DNA of 11,648 nt from Pseudomonadota bacterium (GCA_021779635.1 JAJYAH010000147.1:1-11648); one strand, 5' to 3'; shown: positions 1-8,585, counted from the first letter of the stretch. The notes: a model not told the origin generated them from the sequence alone. Program-made: numbers and translations.

Positions 1-1
1 T

Positions 2-643
2 GGCTTTCCGATCATCGATCCGCGTCCCGTCGCCGCGAGAACCGAAGAAATCTTTCCGGGCAAGGGAGTGGAACTGGGCAATGCCTGGCGCACACGGCAA
101 TTCGAATACACCTGGCTTCGGACGCTGGGCGGTCAATATGCCGACTTCTGGCAGGTCACCGAGGAATCGCTGATGTTTGCCGCGAAGCTGCTCAAGATCG
201 AACTGTCCGCCGACCAGCGCGATCAATTGCTGCAGAGCTATCTCGGGCTCAAGGCCTGGCCCGACGTCTTGCCGGCATTGAAACAGCTGCGGGATGCCGG
301 CATCCGCATGGCTTTCCTGTCGAACCTCACCGACACGATGCTGGATGCGGCAGTGAAGAATTCCGGGCTTGAGGGTTTCCTTGAAGGCCATCTCAGCACC
401 GACAAGGTCAGTGCATTCAAGCCTGATCCGCGCGCCTATCAGATGGGCCTCGACGCCTTCAACCTGAAGAAAGAGGAAGTCGCCTTTGCCGCCTTCGCAG
501 GCTGGGATGCGGCCGGCGCCCGATGGTTCGGATATCCGACTTTTTGGGTCAATCGCCTGAACGCGCCGGTTGAGGAGTTGAACGTAGTTCCGGACGGCAT
601 CGGATCCGGTCTCGGCGATCTCGTCAAATTCGTCACCGCGTGA
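2..643 (+). CDS. Type II haloacid-dehalogenase-like HAD hydrolase, 5' end outside window
   Basis: The reading frame is open from base 2, so the gene begins before the window and 213 residues are visible. A GTG at 68 is probably internal, because clear family sequence lies upstream of it (IDPRPVAART, then FPGKG). HAD-type landmarks are present, numbered from the first visible residue: Arg30 in AWRTRQ, FLSN with Ser107, Lys140 and Tyr146 in FKPDPRAY, and Asp169 in GWDAAGA. The nucleophile Asp should lie just before the first visible Gly; base 1 (T) fits the end of a GAT codon. Compared with characterised L-2-haloacid dehalogenases, the YGTL segment is replaced by GFPI, and the Ser and Asn of the SSNAWD segment are both Ala (AFAGWD). 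The family hydrolyses 2-haloacids through an aspartyl ester, but this member may be a divergent hydrolase with another substrate. It converges on gpsA with 32 bases between the stops and no obvious terminator. Confidence 0.85.
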   Translation, partial: GFPIIDPRPVAARTEEIFPGKGVELGNAWRTRQFEYTWLRTLGGQYADFWQVTEESLMFAAKLLKIELSADQRDQLLQSYLGLKAWPDVLPALKQLRDAGIRMAFLSNLTDTMLDAAVKNSGLEGFLEGHLSTDKVSAFKPDPRAYQMGLDAFNLKKEEVAFAAFAGWDAAGARWFGYPTFWVNRLNAPVEELNVVPDGIGSGLGDLVKFVTA

Positions 644-675
644 AAGTCGGGGCGAGATCTTTGCGAGATGTCCGC

Positions 676-1656
676 CTATTCCTCCGCCTTGAACGGGCGT
701 GTCAGCAGGCTTTCGATCGCTTCGTCGATGGTGATGGCGCCGCTCAGGATCGCCGCGACCGCCTGTGACACCGGCATGTCGACCTGTTTCGAGGCCGCGA
801 GCTCGATCAGCACGGGCGCGGTAAATTCGCCTTCGGCGAGCTTGTCCCGTGCCGGCTGTTCGCCGCGCCCCAGCGCCATGCCGAGCGCGAAATTGCGCGA
901 TTGCGGGCTTGAACAGGTCAGGATCAGATCGCCGAGGCCCGAAAGGCCCGCCATGGTTTCGCTGCGGGCGCCGCAGGCGCGCCCGAACCGCGCCAGTTCG
1001 CTGAAGCCGCGCGTGGTCAAGGCTGCCTGCGCCGAGGCGCCGAATCGCCGGCCGACCACGATGCCGGCTGCGATCGCCAGCACGTTCTTGGCTGCGCCGC
1101 CGATCTCGACGCCGCGCACATCAGTCGTGTGATAGGGCCGGAAGGTCGCAGATCCCAGCGCCTGCACCAGCGCGCTGGCCAGCGCTTTATCTTTTGCCGC
1201 CAAGGTCACCGCAGTCGGGAGGCCGCGCGCCACGTCCTGCGCAAAGCTCGGCCCCGACAGGATCGCCGGCATCGCATCCGGTGCGGTTTGCGCGATCACC
1301 TCGGTCATGAATTTGTGTGTGCCACGCTCGATACCCTTGGCGCAGGCGACGACCGGCGTGGCCGTGGCCAAATGAGGCGCAAGGGCTGCGACCGCCTCGC
1401 GCAAATTCTGCGCCGGCGTGGCGATCAGGATGATCTCCGCCGCCGCCGCACGCGCGATATCGCCGGTCACCGCAACGCTCGCATCCAGACGCGCGCCGGA
1501 CAATTTCGGATTGGCGCGCGTTAGGGCGATCTCCGCGGCGCGCCCGGGCTGGCGCGCATAGAGCACGATATCGCGGCCGGCGCGCGCGGCAACGTCCGCC
1601 AGCGCCGTTCCCCATGCGCCGGCGCCGATCACCGCGACAGAATTGAACGCCTTCAT
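676..1656 (-). CDS. gpsA: Glycerol-3-phosphate dehydrogenase [NAD(P)+]
   Basis: Cytoplasmic enzyme that reduces dihydroxyacetone phosphate to sn-glycerol 3-phosphate, the backbone precursor of phospholipids. The 326 residues match the family's usual length. The N-terminal Rossmann motif GAGAWG is at residues 11-16, the substrate-site Lys in ACAKGIE is Lys107, LSGPSFA is at 133-139, and the catalytic Lys in [13 protein letters not shown] is Lys190. The C-terminal helical domain contains [14 protein letters not shown] and the SRN stretch near residue 254. The ATG at 1656 places the nucleotide-binding strand a few residues in, as expected. The gene lies downstream of tsaD on the same strand, separated by 221 bases of hairpin repeats, so co-transcription is possible but not tight. 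I see no missing key residue. Confidence 0.97.
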   Translation of the reverse strand: MKAFNSVAVIGAGAWGTALADVAARAGRDIVLYARQPGRAAEIALTRANPKLSGARLDASVAVTGDIARAAAAEIILIATPAQNLREAVAALAPHLATATPVVACAKGIERGTHKFMTEVIAQTAPDAMPAILSGPSFAQDVARGLPTAVTLAAKDKALASALVQALGSATFRPYHTTDVRGVEIGGAAKNVLAIAAGIVVGRRFGASAQAALTTRGFSELARFGRACGARSETMAGLSGLGDLILTCSSPQSRNFALGMALGRGEQPARDKLAEGEFTAPVLIELAASKQVDMPVSQAVAAILSGAITIDEAIESLLTRPFKAEE

Positions 1657-1710
1657 CGCGAAGGCCTGGAGCGTGATGGGTTTGGGTTGATCCGCAAATA
1701 CAAAGGCAGC

Positions 1711-1827
1711 GCGCTCCCTCTCCCGTGGGGAGAGGGTTGGGGTGAGGGGTTACGGCCTATCGTTAGGCTGTAACCCCTCACCCGGATCGCTGCGCGATCC
1801 GACCTCTCCCAAAGGGAAAGGTGAAGT
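1711..1827. repeat. Cluster of palindromic intergenic repeats (REP/BIME-like)
   Basis: Three adjacent hairpins fill the tsaD-gpsA gap. The first is a perfect 9-bp stem CCCTCTCCC/GGGAGAGGG at 1716-1736 with loop GTG. The second is a 19-bp stem at 1740-1783 with one G-T pair and loop ATCGTT. The third is an 8-bp stem CGGATCGC/GCGATCCG at 1783-1801 with loop TGC. The flanks repeat a CTCTCCC theme. Such blocks recur in intergenic DNA of Bradyrhizobium-like genomes (recalled, not searched). In the tsaD-to-gpsA transcript they could attenuate or protect the RNA. An open frame on the minus strand here is a by-product of the repeat. Confidence 0.75.
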
Positions 1828-1877
1828 GAGCCCGCCGGGCTACGCGCGTGACAAGCTTCCTCGTTCATCAACAATCC

Positions 1878-2951
1878 CTAATATGCCGCGCGGGTGTTGG
1901 CGAACCCTGCCGGGGCGACCGCGTTTTCGTCGAGGCCCCAGCGCGCGCGAGGTGCGGCGTCCATGGTATCGATCATGTCCAGCGCCAGCCGTTCGGCGCC
2001 GGCCCAGGCGATCATCGCGCCATTGTCGGTGCACAAATCCGGCGGCGGCACGATCAGCGCGGTCTGCGCCTTCGCGGCGACGTCCTGCAATGCGCCGCGG
2101 ATCGCCTGGTTGGCGGCGACGCCGCCGGCGGCGACCAGCGCGCTCGGCGGGCCGAACTGTTCGTGAAACAGCCTGAGGCCGACGCCGAGCCTGTCGGCGG
2201 TAGATTCCAGCACCGCCGCCTGAAAGCTGGCGCAGAGATCGCCGATGTCCCGAGGCTCCAGCGGCGCGAGCCGGCTGGCTTCGGTGCGCACGGCGGTCTT
2301 CAATCCCGACAGCGAGAAATTGGCGTCGGTGCGCCCGAGCATCGGCCGCGGAAAGGCAAACCGTTTCGGATCGCCGGTCGCGGCGGCGCGTTCGACCTGC
2401 GGTCCGCCCGGGTACGGCAAACCAAGCATTTTGGCGACCTTGTCGAACGCTTCGCCCATGGCGTCATCGACAGTGGTGCCGAGCCGCACATATTTGCCGA
2501 CGCCGACCACGGCGACGATCTGGGTGTGACCGCCGGAGGCGAGAAACAGGCAATAGGGAAACGCCAGCGTGCCGCTCAGCCGCGGCGTCAACGCGTGGGC
2601 TTCGAGATGATTCACCGCGATCAGCGGCGTGTCATGCACCATCGCGATCGCCTTGGCTGTGGTGAGACCCACGATCACGCCGCCAATCAGGCCGGGACCT
2701 GCGGCGGCGGCGACGGCCGAAAGCTGCGCAAAGCCGACGCCTGCTTCCTTCATGGCGCCGGCGACGAGGCCGTCGAGCACATCGACATGGGCGCGCGCGG
2801 CGATCTCCGGCACCACGCCGCCGAACGGGGCGTGCTCCTCGGTTTGCGAGCGGACGATGTTCGACAAGATTCGCCCCGATCCGTCGCTCCGTCGCTCGAC
2901 CACGGCGGCTGCGGTTTCGTCGCAGGTGGTCTCGATCCCCAGCACCAGCAT
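1878..2951 (-). CDS. tsaD: tRNA N6-threonylcarbamoyladenosine transferase
   Basis: Transfers the threonylcarbamoyl group to A37 of ANN-decoding tRNAs, working with TsaB and TsaE, with TsaC or TsaC2 supplying the intermediate (established for the family). I start it at the ATG at 2951, giving 357 residues that begin [19 protein letters not shown], the normal TsaD N-terminus. A longer frame reaching 3125 would add 58 residues, but these translate a dispersed repeat and match no TsaD domain. Visible motifs: [16 protein letters not shown] (40-55), metal-binding His115 and His119 in NHLEAH, SGGHTQ at 139-144, [19 protein letters not shown] at 166-184, and the metal-ligand Asp in [12 protein letters not shown] near the C-terminus. 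It is divergent from hemD and upstream of gpsA, a common alphaproteobacterial arrangement. No strong ribosome-binding site is evident before 2951. Confidence 0.96.
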   Translation of the reverse strand: MLVLGIETTCDETAAAVVERRSDGSGRILSNIVRSQTEEHAPFGGVVPEIAARAHVDVLDGLVAGAMKEAGVGFAQLSAVAAAAGPGLIGGVIVGLTTAKAIAMVHDTPLIAVNHLEAHALTPRLSGTLAFPYCLFLASGGHTQIVAVVGVGKYVRLGTTVDDAMGEAFDKVAKMLGLPYPGGPQVERAAATGDPKRFAFPRPMLGRTDANFSLSGLKTAVRTEASRLAPLEPRDIGDLCASFQAAVLESTADRLGVGLRLFHEQFGPPSALVAAGGVAANQAIRGALQDVAAKAQTALIVPPPDLCTDNGAMIAWAGAERLALDMIDTMDAAPRARWGLDENAVAPAGFANTRAAY

Positions 2952-3019
2952 CGGCGTGTCGTTACCCAATTTGAGCCCTTGCGTTATCGGAGAAACCGGC
3001 GCTTTTCGTTCCCGGGCCA

Positions 3020-3118
3020 AAGCGTTTTCAGGCGAAGTGGCCACCGGTTCGCGTAAAGAAAACGCGTCAAAATGATCAAGACCAGATCGGTCCGGATTTA
3101 TCCAGGACTGATCTGGCT
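3020..3118. repeat. Dispersed intergenic repeat with nested inverted repeats
   Basis: The block lies between the divergent tsaD and hemD. Its first half has nested arms: GCGTTTTC (3022-3029) pairs with GAAAACGC (3058-3065), and inside these GCGAA (3032-3036) pairs with TTCGC (3048-3052) around a GTGGCCAC core. Its second half is a near-perfect hairpin at 3082-3116 with 16 base pairs, one G-T pair, one bulged A and a minimal TT loop. I recall almost this sequence as a very common intergenic repeat in Bradyrhizobium; that is memory, not a search. Any promoter for tsaD or hemD must lie in or beside it. Confidence 0.7.
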
Positions 3119-3187
3119 CTAGCATTATGAGGTCTCGAAGTGCAATCGCCTGTTGAAGCGAAAACCCTGTCGGCGGCGGCGTGAAAC

Positions 3188-3925
3188 ATGGCGGTTCTCG
3201 TCACACGCCCGCAGCCCGACGATGAGGCCACCGCCGCGGCGCTGCGCGCCAGGGGCTTTGAGGTTCTGCGGGCGCCGATGCTGCGATTCGAACCGCTCGC
3301 CTTTCACGATGACCTCGACGCGCGTTACGGCGCCGTCATCGTCACCAGCGCCAACGCGTTGCGCGGCATCGAACCGCATCTTGCCGGCAGCCAGTTGCTC
3401 AAGCTGCCGCTGTTTGCGGTCGGACAACGCACCGCCGCCGCTGCCCGCGCTGCCGGTTTTGACCATGTGATCGCGGCAGATGGCGACGCCGCCGGCTTGC
3501 GCGATTCGGTGCTGGCCAGCGCCAGGGCCAAGGAGTTGAAGAAAACCAGCACGCTGTTGTATCTGGCCGGCGCCGATCTGGCGCGCGATCTGGCCGGCGA
3601 GCTTGGCGAACGCGGTTTCAATGTTGTCACACATACGACGTACAGGATGGTCCCGGTGTCGGGCCTGCCGCGCGATGCCTGCGACGCGTTCGCGGCCAAC
3701 CGGATCGAGGCGGTATTGCATTATTCGCGGCGCAGCGCGCGCGCATTCCTGGAGGCGACGCGGGCGGCCGGTGTCGAAATCTCGGCGTTGGCGATCCCAC
3801 AATGCTGCATTTCCGATGCCGTGGCCTCGATTGTCCGCGACGCCGGGGCCCCGCAGGTCATGGTGGCGCGGTCGCCGGATGAAAATGCCCTGTTCGAGAC
3901 GCTGGACCGTGCGTTGCGCCCCTGA
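3188..3925 (+). CDS. hemD: Uroporphyrinogen-III synthase
   Basis: Closes and inverts ring D of hydroxymethylbilane to give uroporphyrinogen III, the branch-point of haem, sirohaem and corrin synthesis, in the cytoplasm. The 245 residues match the family's length. The start [11 protein letters not shown] carries the typical TRP near the N-terminus. [13 protein letters not shown] (about 50-62) is the conserved TSANA segment, and the second half ends with [15 protein letters not shown] and [12 protein letters not shown], as in HemD (PF02602). The family is poorly conserved, but N-terminus, C-terminus and context agree. There is no clear ribosome-binding site before the ATG. It heads a run with the mitofilin-like gene and hemY. 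The usual upstream partner hemC is not in the 236-base gap between tsaD and hemD. Confidence 0.93.
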   Translation: MAVLVTRPQPDDEATAAALRARGFEVLRAPMLRFEPLAFHDDLDARYGAVIVTSANALRGIEPHLAGSQLLKLPLFAVGQRTAAAARAAGFDHVIAADGDAAGLRDSVLASARAKELKKTSTLLYLAGADLARDLAGELGERGFNVVTHTTYRMVPVSGLPRDACDAFAANRIEAVLHYSRRSARAFLEATRAAGVEISALAIPQCCISDAVASIVRDAGAPQVMVARSPDENALFETLDRALRP

Positions 3926-3995
3926 TCGCGCTAAGAGAGAGCGGTGTCGCGCCGAACGATCTGCCGAATCCGGCAGGTTTCGGCCCATTGCAAAC

Positions 3996-4000
3996 GAGGA
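3996..4000 (+). promoter_or_regulatory. Ribosome-binding site that decides the 4010 start
   Basis: GAGGA lies nine bases before the ATG at 4010. A GTG at 3944 in the same frame would add 22 residues (SRRTICRIRQ...) that look non-native and has no comparable site, so 4010 is preferred. Confidence 0.6.
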
Positions 4001-4009
4001 ACCGCCGTA

Positions 4010-5143
4010 ATGGTCGATGACAGGCCGGAAGATACGGGACCGTCGGCAGAATCAGCCCGGCCGAAGCGCCCGGGCCCCACCATCGATCTGGAAGCCACCG
4101 AGGTATCCGGCGACACCCGGGAGGCCGCCGCCGGCGCTCGGCCCGATCCGACACCCCGGCCGCCTCCGGCATCGGCGCTGTTCCCGGTGATTACGGCTGC
4201 GGTGGCGGGCGCCGGCACCGCCGCGCTGGTGCTCGGCGTGGCCTGGTTCCTGGGATGGAACGCGGCGTCGCCGCCAGCCGCTCCCCAGGTCGAGGCGGCC
4301 GCGATCGACGGTCTGGCCGCGCGCATTGCCAGCGTCGAGTCCAAAACCAGTGCGCCGCCGCCCGCCGCACCCGATCCGGCGGCAACGGCGCGCATCGAGT
4401 CGCTGGAGAAATCGTCCGCCTCGCTGCGCGCTGAACTTGCCGCCGCGCGCGCGCAGTCGGAGAAACTGGCCGCGCTCGTCAATGACATGAAATCGGCGCC
4501 GCGCGAGTCGTCGCCGCCGCCGGATCTGTCTGCGATCAACGAACGCCTGGCGCAGATCGAACACACCACGCGCGCGCAGGGCTCCGAGATCGCGCAGGAG
4601 AATGCCAAGCCGGCGGACGACATGCCGCTTCGCCGCGTGGTGGCGGCAGCCCTGCTCGACATTTCGGTCCGGCAGGGCGATCCTTATGTCGCAGCCCTGG
4701 CGGCGGCGAAGGCTCTCGCCGCGGATGCAAATGCGCTGAAGCCGCTCGATGGCTTTGCAGCCTCGGGCGTGCCGACTCCGGCCACCCTCTGCCGCGAGTT
4801 GCTGACGCTTGTTCCAAAATTGTCGCCGCCGGCGCCGGGAAATTCGACCGCCGATGCAGGAGGCATCGTCGATCGCCTGCAGGCGGGCGCGGCGCGGCTG
4901 GTCCGCATCGAGCGGACCGACGCCGTGGGCAATGATCGCGGTGCGGTGATCGCGCGGGTCACGGCGGCGGCGCTGCGCAATGATTCAGCCGAGGCGCGGC
5001 GCGAATTGAATACGCTGCCATCAGCCGATCGCGCCGCCGCGCAATCCTGGATCGACAAGACCGATGCGCGCGACGCGGCGCTGGCCGCCTCCCGTCAATT
5101 CGCGGCCGACGCCATGTCCGCGCTCGCCAAGCCGGCGCTATAG
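4010..5143 (+). CDS. Mitofilin-like inner-membrane protein (COG4223 type)
   Basis: A 377-residue protein of the alphaproteobacterial family related to mitochondrial mitofilin/Mic60, which sits beside hem genes in this class. Order of parts: an acidic, Pro/Ala-rich cytoplasmic N-terminus (1-56) with the conserved PTIDLEATEV element, one transmembrane helix at about 57-83 (LFPVITAAVAGAGTAALVLG...), then an Ala-rich coiled-coil stretch (about 95-215) with heptad-like spacing, and a folded C-terminal domain (about 220-377) rich in helices. The topology implies that most of the protein is periplasmic. In relatives it is thought to shape or tether the inner membrane; nothing here proves a role in haem synthesis. 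It follows hemD by 84 bases and its TAG is seven bases before the hemY ATG, so translational coupling to hemY is likely. Low sequence complexity makes family assignment depend on the N-terminus, topology and neighbours. Confidence 0.85.
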   Translation: MVDDRPEDTGPSAESARPKRPGPTIDLEATEVSGDTREAAAGARPDPTPRPPPASALFPVITAAVAGAGTAALVLGVAWFLGWNAASPPAAPQVEAAAIDGLAARIASVESKTSAPPPAAPDPAATARIESLEKSSASLRAELAAARAQSEKLAALVNDMKSAPRESSPPPDLSAINERLAQIEHTTRAQGSEIAQENAKPADDMPLRRVVAAALLDISVRQGDPYVAALAAAKALAADANALKPLDGFAASGVPTPATLCRELLTLVPKLSPPAPGNSTADAGGIVDRLQAGAARLVRIERTDAVGNDRGAVIARVTAAALRNDSAEARRELNTLPSADRAAAQSWIDKTDARDAALAASRQFAADAMSALAKPAL

Positions 5144-5146
5144 GAT
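5142..5146 (+). promoter_or_regulatory. Ribosome-binding site overlapping the upstream stop codon
   Basis: AGGAT begins inside the TAG stop of the mitofilin-like gene and ends four bases before the ATG at 5151. This supports 5151 rather than an in-frame start at 5064 inside the upstream gene, and it suggests coupled translation. Confidence 0.6.
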
Positions 5147-5150
5147 TTCG

Positions 5151-6896
5151 ATGTACCGGATCATTTTGTTCCTGCTGCTGATTGCGTTCGCAGCCTTGGG
5201 CGCCGCATGGATGGCCGACCAGAGCGGCGACGTCGCGCTGTCGTGGCACGGCTGGCGGGTCGAAACCTCGCTGCCGGTGTTCGCGCTGGCGCTCGGCGTG
5301 ACCGTCGTCGCGGCGATGCTGGCCTGGTCCACGCTGCGCGCGCTGTGGCGCATGCCGCAACGGATCCGTCGCGGCCGGCGCGAACGCCGTCTGGCGCGGG
5401 GCCGGCATGCCATCACCCACGGGCTGCTCGCGGTCGGCCATGGCGATTCAGCGGCGGCCCGCGCGCATGCCGAGGTCGCGCGCCGCCACGCCGGCCACGA
5501 TCCATTGGCGTTGCTGCTGCATGCGCAATCGGCGCAGCTCGACGGCGACCGCGCCGGCGCGCAAGCTGCCTTTCGCGCCATGGCCGAACGCGAGGATACC
5601 AGGCTGCTCGGCTTGCGCGGGCTGTTCATCGAGGCGCAGCGCGCCGACGATCCGGTCGCCGCGGTCGGAATCGCGGAAGAAGCGCTGAAGCTTGCCCCGG
5701 CCTCGACCTGGGCGTCGCAGGCGGTTTTGGGATTTCGCTGCGCCAAGGGCGACTGGAGCGGGGCGCTGACGATCCTCGACAACAATCTCGCATCGGGGCT
5801 GATCGATAAACCGGCCTGGCGGCGTCAGCGCGGCGTGCTGCTGACAGCGCGCGCGCTCGAACTCGAGACGATCGACCGTGACCGCTCGCGCGACACCGTG
5901 ATGGAGGCGATCAAGCTGGCGCCGACCCTGGTGCCGGCCGCGGTGCTGGCGAGCAAATATCAGAGCGAAGCCCATCAGGTCCGGCGTTCGATGCGAATCG
6001 TCGAAACGGCATGGCTGGCGCAACCGCATCCCGATCTCGCCGATGCCTACGCCCATGTCCGGCTCGGCGATTCCGCGCGGCAGCGGCTGGTTCGCATCGA
6101 AACCCTGGCCGCCAAGGCGCCCGGTCATCTGGAGAGCGCGCTGGCGGTCGCCCGCGCCGCCATCGACGCTACCGAGTTTGCCCGCGCGCGCGAAGCGCTG
6201 GCGCCGTTCGTCGCCGCGCCGACCCAGCGGGTCGCGATGCTGATGGCGGAAATCGAGCGCACGGAACACGGCGACAGCGGCCGGGCGCGGGCGTGGACCT
6301 TGCGCGCGGTGCGGGCGCTGCACGATCCGGTCTGGACCGCAGACGGATATGTTTCCGCTTCCTGGCGGCCGGTGTCGCCGGTCTCGGGCCGCATCGACGC
6401 CTTTCAATGGCAGACGCCGCTGGCGGCATTGCCATCAGACAAAAACGCAGCGGTCGAAGCCTCGCCTTTCGAGGAAGCGATGCTGGCGCCGCCGCGCCGC
6501 GTCGCGTCGCCAAGTGAGCCGAAAAGTGAAACGAAAAATGATGTGCCGCGCGACGTGACGCCACCGGTCGCGATCGAGCATATCCCGGCGGCGCAGGACA
6601 ATTCCCCCGCGCCCGTCGCCGTCGTCGAAACAGCCCCTGCGGCGGCGCCGTCATCGCCGCCGGCCGAAGCCTCGGTGGTGACGGCCGCGCCGCTGTTCCG
6701 GCAGCGCGCGGATATCCCGAAGGATGCGGCCAAGGGCGTGCCGGCCGGCATTCCGGCGGTGATTCCGATTGTGCGGGCGCCTGACGATCCCGGGATCGAC
6801 GAGGACGCGGTGGGCGATGAATTCGCGGAACCGGTCAATCCCGTGCAGGGCCAGGCCGGCGGCTGGCGCGGCTTCCTGGCGCGCTGGGGCGGCTGA
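5151..6896 (+). CDS. hemY: HemY-like TPR membrane protein
   Basis: A 581-residue HemY_N-type protein (PF07219) linked to late haem synthesis by its gene neighbours. It is not the HemY protoporphyrinogen oxidase of Bacillus; the exact biochemical role in proteobacteria is unsettled. Two N-terminal membrane helices are visible (about 3-21 and 41-63), separated by the conserved DVALSWHGWRVETS. They are followed by a basic RIRRGRRERR stretch and helical TPR-like repeats from about 85 to 395. The core ends with the family signature HDPVWTADGYVSASWRPVSPVSG and DAFQWQTP (about 391-423). Residues 430-560 are Pro/Ala/Val-rich linker, and the tail is EPVNPVQGQAGGWRGFLARWGG. I start it at 5151 because MYRIILFLLL is the true N-terminus. 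A diverged second copy of the tail region lies at 8586-8653. Confidence 0.93.
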   Translation: MYRIILFLLLIAFAALGAAWMADQSGDVALSWHGWRVETSLPVFALALGVTVVAAMLAWSTLRALWRMPQRIRRGRRERRLARGRHAITHGLLAVGHGDSAAARAHAEVARRHAGHDPLALLLHAQSAQLDGDRAGAQAAFRAMAEREDTRLLGLRGLFIEAQRADDPVAAVGIAEEALKLAPASTWASQAVLGFRCAKGDWSGALTILDNNLASGLIDKPAWRRQRGVLLTARALELETIDRDRSRDTVMEAIKLAPTLVPAAVLASKYQSEAHQVRRSMRIVETAWLAQPHPDLADAYAHVRLGDSARQRLVRIETLAAKAPGHLESALAVARAAIDATEFARAREALAPFVAAPTQRVAMLMAEIERTEHGDSGRARAWTLRAVRALHDPVWTADGYVSASWRPVSPVSGRIDAFQWQTPLAALPSDKNAAVEASPFEEAMLAPPRRVASPSEPKSETKNDVPRDVTPPVAIEHIPAAQDNSPAPVAVVETAPAAAPSSPPAEASVVTAAPLFRQRADIPKDAAKGVPAGIPAVIPIVRAPDDPGIDEDAVGDEFAEPVNPVQGQAGGWRGFLARWGG

Positions 6897-6908
6897 GCAA
6901 AGCGGCTT

Positions 6909-6925
6909 CGCGGACCCGCTCCGCG
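6909..6925 (+). terminator. Weak hairpin after hemY
   Basis: CGCGGA and TCCGCG form a 6-bp stem around CCCGC, 12 bases after the hemY stop. There is no T-run, so any termination would be Rho-dependent or absent. The 109-base gap to the next start shows nothing else convincing. Confidence 0.25.
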
Positions 6926-7005
6926 TGTGCTCGTTGACCGAAACAGCCTGTTAACGGGACCGCTCTAGGTTCCCTGCCATATTGGCGGAAGACAGGGTTT
7001 TGCGG

Positions 7006-8538
7006 ATGACGATCGATGTCGGTCTGGGCCTCGCGACGGACGGTGCGGCCCATCGGAAAGCGCGGGTCCTGGCGCCTTGGCTGATGATCGTTGCCGTATT
7101 CGCAGCGGCGGTGTTGCTGCGGCAGGCTCTGCCTTTCAACGTCGATGTCAGCTGGTGGCTGACCGTCAGCGAACGCATGCTCGACGGGCAGCGTCTTTAC
7201 GTCGACATTCTTGAAACGAATGCGCCAATGGCGTCGTCGGTCTATCTGCTCAGCGTCGTACTGGCGTGCTTGACCGATGTCAGGCCGGAAGTCACGATCG
7301 ATGCCCTGATCTTTGTTTTGATCGCGGCGTCGCTGACGCTGACATGGCGTATCCTGCAGCATTCCTCCTTGGGCGGTCGTGCAGCGGCCGGCGCACTTGC
7401 CGCCTGGGCCGCAGTGCTGCTCGGCGTGCTGCCGATGTATGATTTCGGACAGCGCGAGCATCTGGCGCTGATAGCGATGCTGCCGGCGCTCGGGGTCTAC
7501 ATTCTGCGCGGCGATCGCAAAGAGGTTACGCCGTCGGCGATTCTGATCGCAGGTTTGAGCGCGGCGATCACGATGAACTTCAAGCCGTACTTCGCATGCG
7601 CCATCGGCTTTTCCATCCTGGCGGCAGCCGCGCAGGCGCGTGACTGGCGGGTGGTCTTCGCACCGGAGAACTGGATCGCCGCAGCCCTTGTCGTGCTCCA
7701 CGGTATCTGCACTTTCGTTTTCTATCCGGAGTATTTCACGATCGTCTATCCCTTGGTGCGCGACGTTTATCTGTTGCTGAAGGCGCCGCTTCTGGCGCTG
7801 ATCGTAACGTCGGCGACGACGGTGTGGGTCGGATCGGTATTGATCGTCCTTGCTTTGCAAAACCGGCAGCGGAAACCCGACACCGCATCCTTCGTAGTGC
7901 TGGCGGCCTCCTTCGGTTTTGCCGTGGCGTTTTTCGTGCAGCGCAAGGGGTGGAGCTACCAGGCCTATCCCATGGTGGCGCTGGCGTTGATGGCGGTGGG
8001 TTGCGCGATCGCGGCGATCGACCAGGAACGAGCGAGGTCATGGCGACTGCATGCCGGTGTCGGGTTCGCCGCTGCGGCGATGTTCGTCAAGGCATGTACA
8101 TGGTTCAACGCGGACGTCGACGTCCGGCAGATTGAAGATCAGGTCGCGCGGCTCGGACCGCATCCAAAGATTCTCGTGCTAAGCGCGGCTGCCGTCATCG
8201 GTTACCCGCTGGTGCGCACGCTTCAGGGGACCTGGGTTTCGCGCCAGGAAGCGCTTTGGGCGCGGGAAATCGTCCGCCGATCCCGGATGGATCAGAGCAT
8301 TGATGCTCAGACAGCAACTCGTCTCGATGTTTATGTGGAACGTGAACGCGCGGGACTGATTGAAGATTTCAGAAAGCAGCCGCCGGATGTGATCCTGATT
8401 GATAACAGGAACAGTGACTGGGGCAGGTGGGCGTATGCCGATCCGGAGATTTCTGCACTACTCAAGCCCTATAGGTCGGTACAGACCATCGAGGGCATCG
8501 ATATTTTGCAGCGCACGACTAAGGCTCCCCCATCCTAG
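7006..8538 (+). CDS. Multi-pass membrane protein, probable GT-C type glycosyltransferase
   Basis: A 510-residue integral inner-membrane protein with roughly ten hydrophobic helices between residues 22 and 365, and a soluble C-terminal domain from about 375. In the first extra-cytoplasmic loop it has NVDVSWWLTVSERMLDG followed by LYVDILETNAPM. An acidic residue near Trp, then D..E.N.P, is the layout of lipid-linked-sugar glycosyltransferases (ArnT/PMT-like). RKGWSYQAYPM near 313-323 is another landmark I associate with this family in Bradyrhizobium-like genomes. The donor and acceptor cannot be read from the sequence; lipid A, exopolysaccharide or a protein are all possible. I use the ATG at 7006; a TTG at 6982 would add eight residues (AEDRVLR) and has a similarly weak ribosome-binding site. 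The gene lies between hemY and a relic of the hemY 3' end, suggesting insertion here. Confidence 0.7.
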   Translation: MTIDVGLGLATDGAAHRKARVLAPWLMIVAVFAAAVLLRQALPFNVDVSWWLTVSERMLDGQRLYVDILETNAPMASSVYLLSVVLACLTDVRPEVTIDALIFVLIAASLTLTWRILQHSSLGGRAAAGALAAWAAVLLGVLPMYDFGQREHLALIAMLPALGVYILRGDRKEVTPSAILIAGLSAAITMNFKPYFACAIGFSILAAAAQARDWRVVFAPENWIAAALVVLHGICTFVFYPEYFTIVYPLVRDVYLLLKAPLLALIVTSATTVWVGSVLIVLALQNRQRKPDTASFVVLAASFGFAVAFFVQRKGWSYQAYPMVALALMAVGCAIAAIDQERARSWRLHAGVGFAAAAMFVKACTWFNADVDVRQIEDQVARLGPHPKILVLSAAAVIGYPLVRTLQGTWVSRQEALWAREIVRRSRMDQSIDAQTATRLDVYVERERAGLIEDFRKQPPDVILIDNRNSDWGRWAYADPEISALLKPYRSVQTIEGIDILQRTTKAPPS

Positions 8539-8585
8539 AGACGCGACGGACAAATTCCGGAAGCGCCAAAGGCGCTGAATGTGTG

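Noticed and set aside
1653..1874. Minus-strand open frame (73 aa) with [13 protein letters not shown]
   Set aside because: It is the translation of the palindromic repeat cluster, a well-known kind of false gene; no coding signal beyond the repeat.
1848..3056. Plus-strand 402-aa open frame antisense to tsaD
   Set aside because: Long antisense frames are expected in G+C-rich codons; the minus strand encodes an unmistakable TsaD.
3125..3988. Minus-strand 287-aa open frame opposite hemD
   Set aside because: Shadow of hemD, with no recognisable motif and an Arg-rich composition typical of antisense frames.
6835..7860. Minus-strand 341-aa open frame
   Set aside because: Low-complexity Arg/Gln/Asp-rich translation antisense to the hemY end and the membrane-protein gene; no domain.
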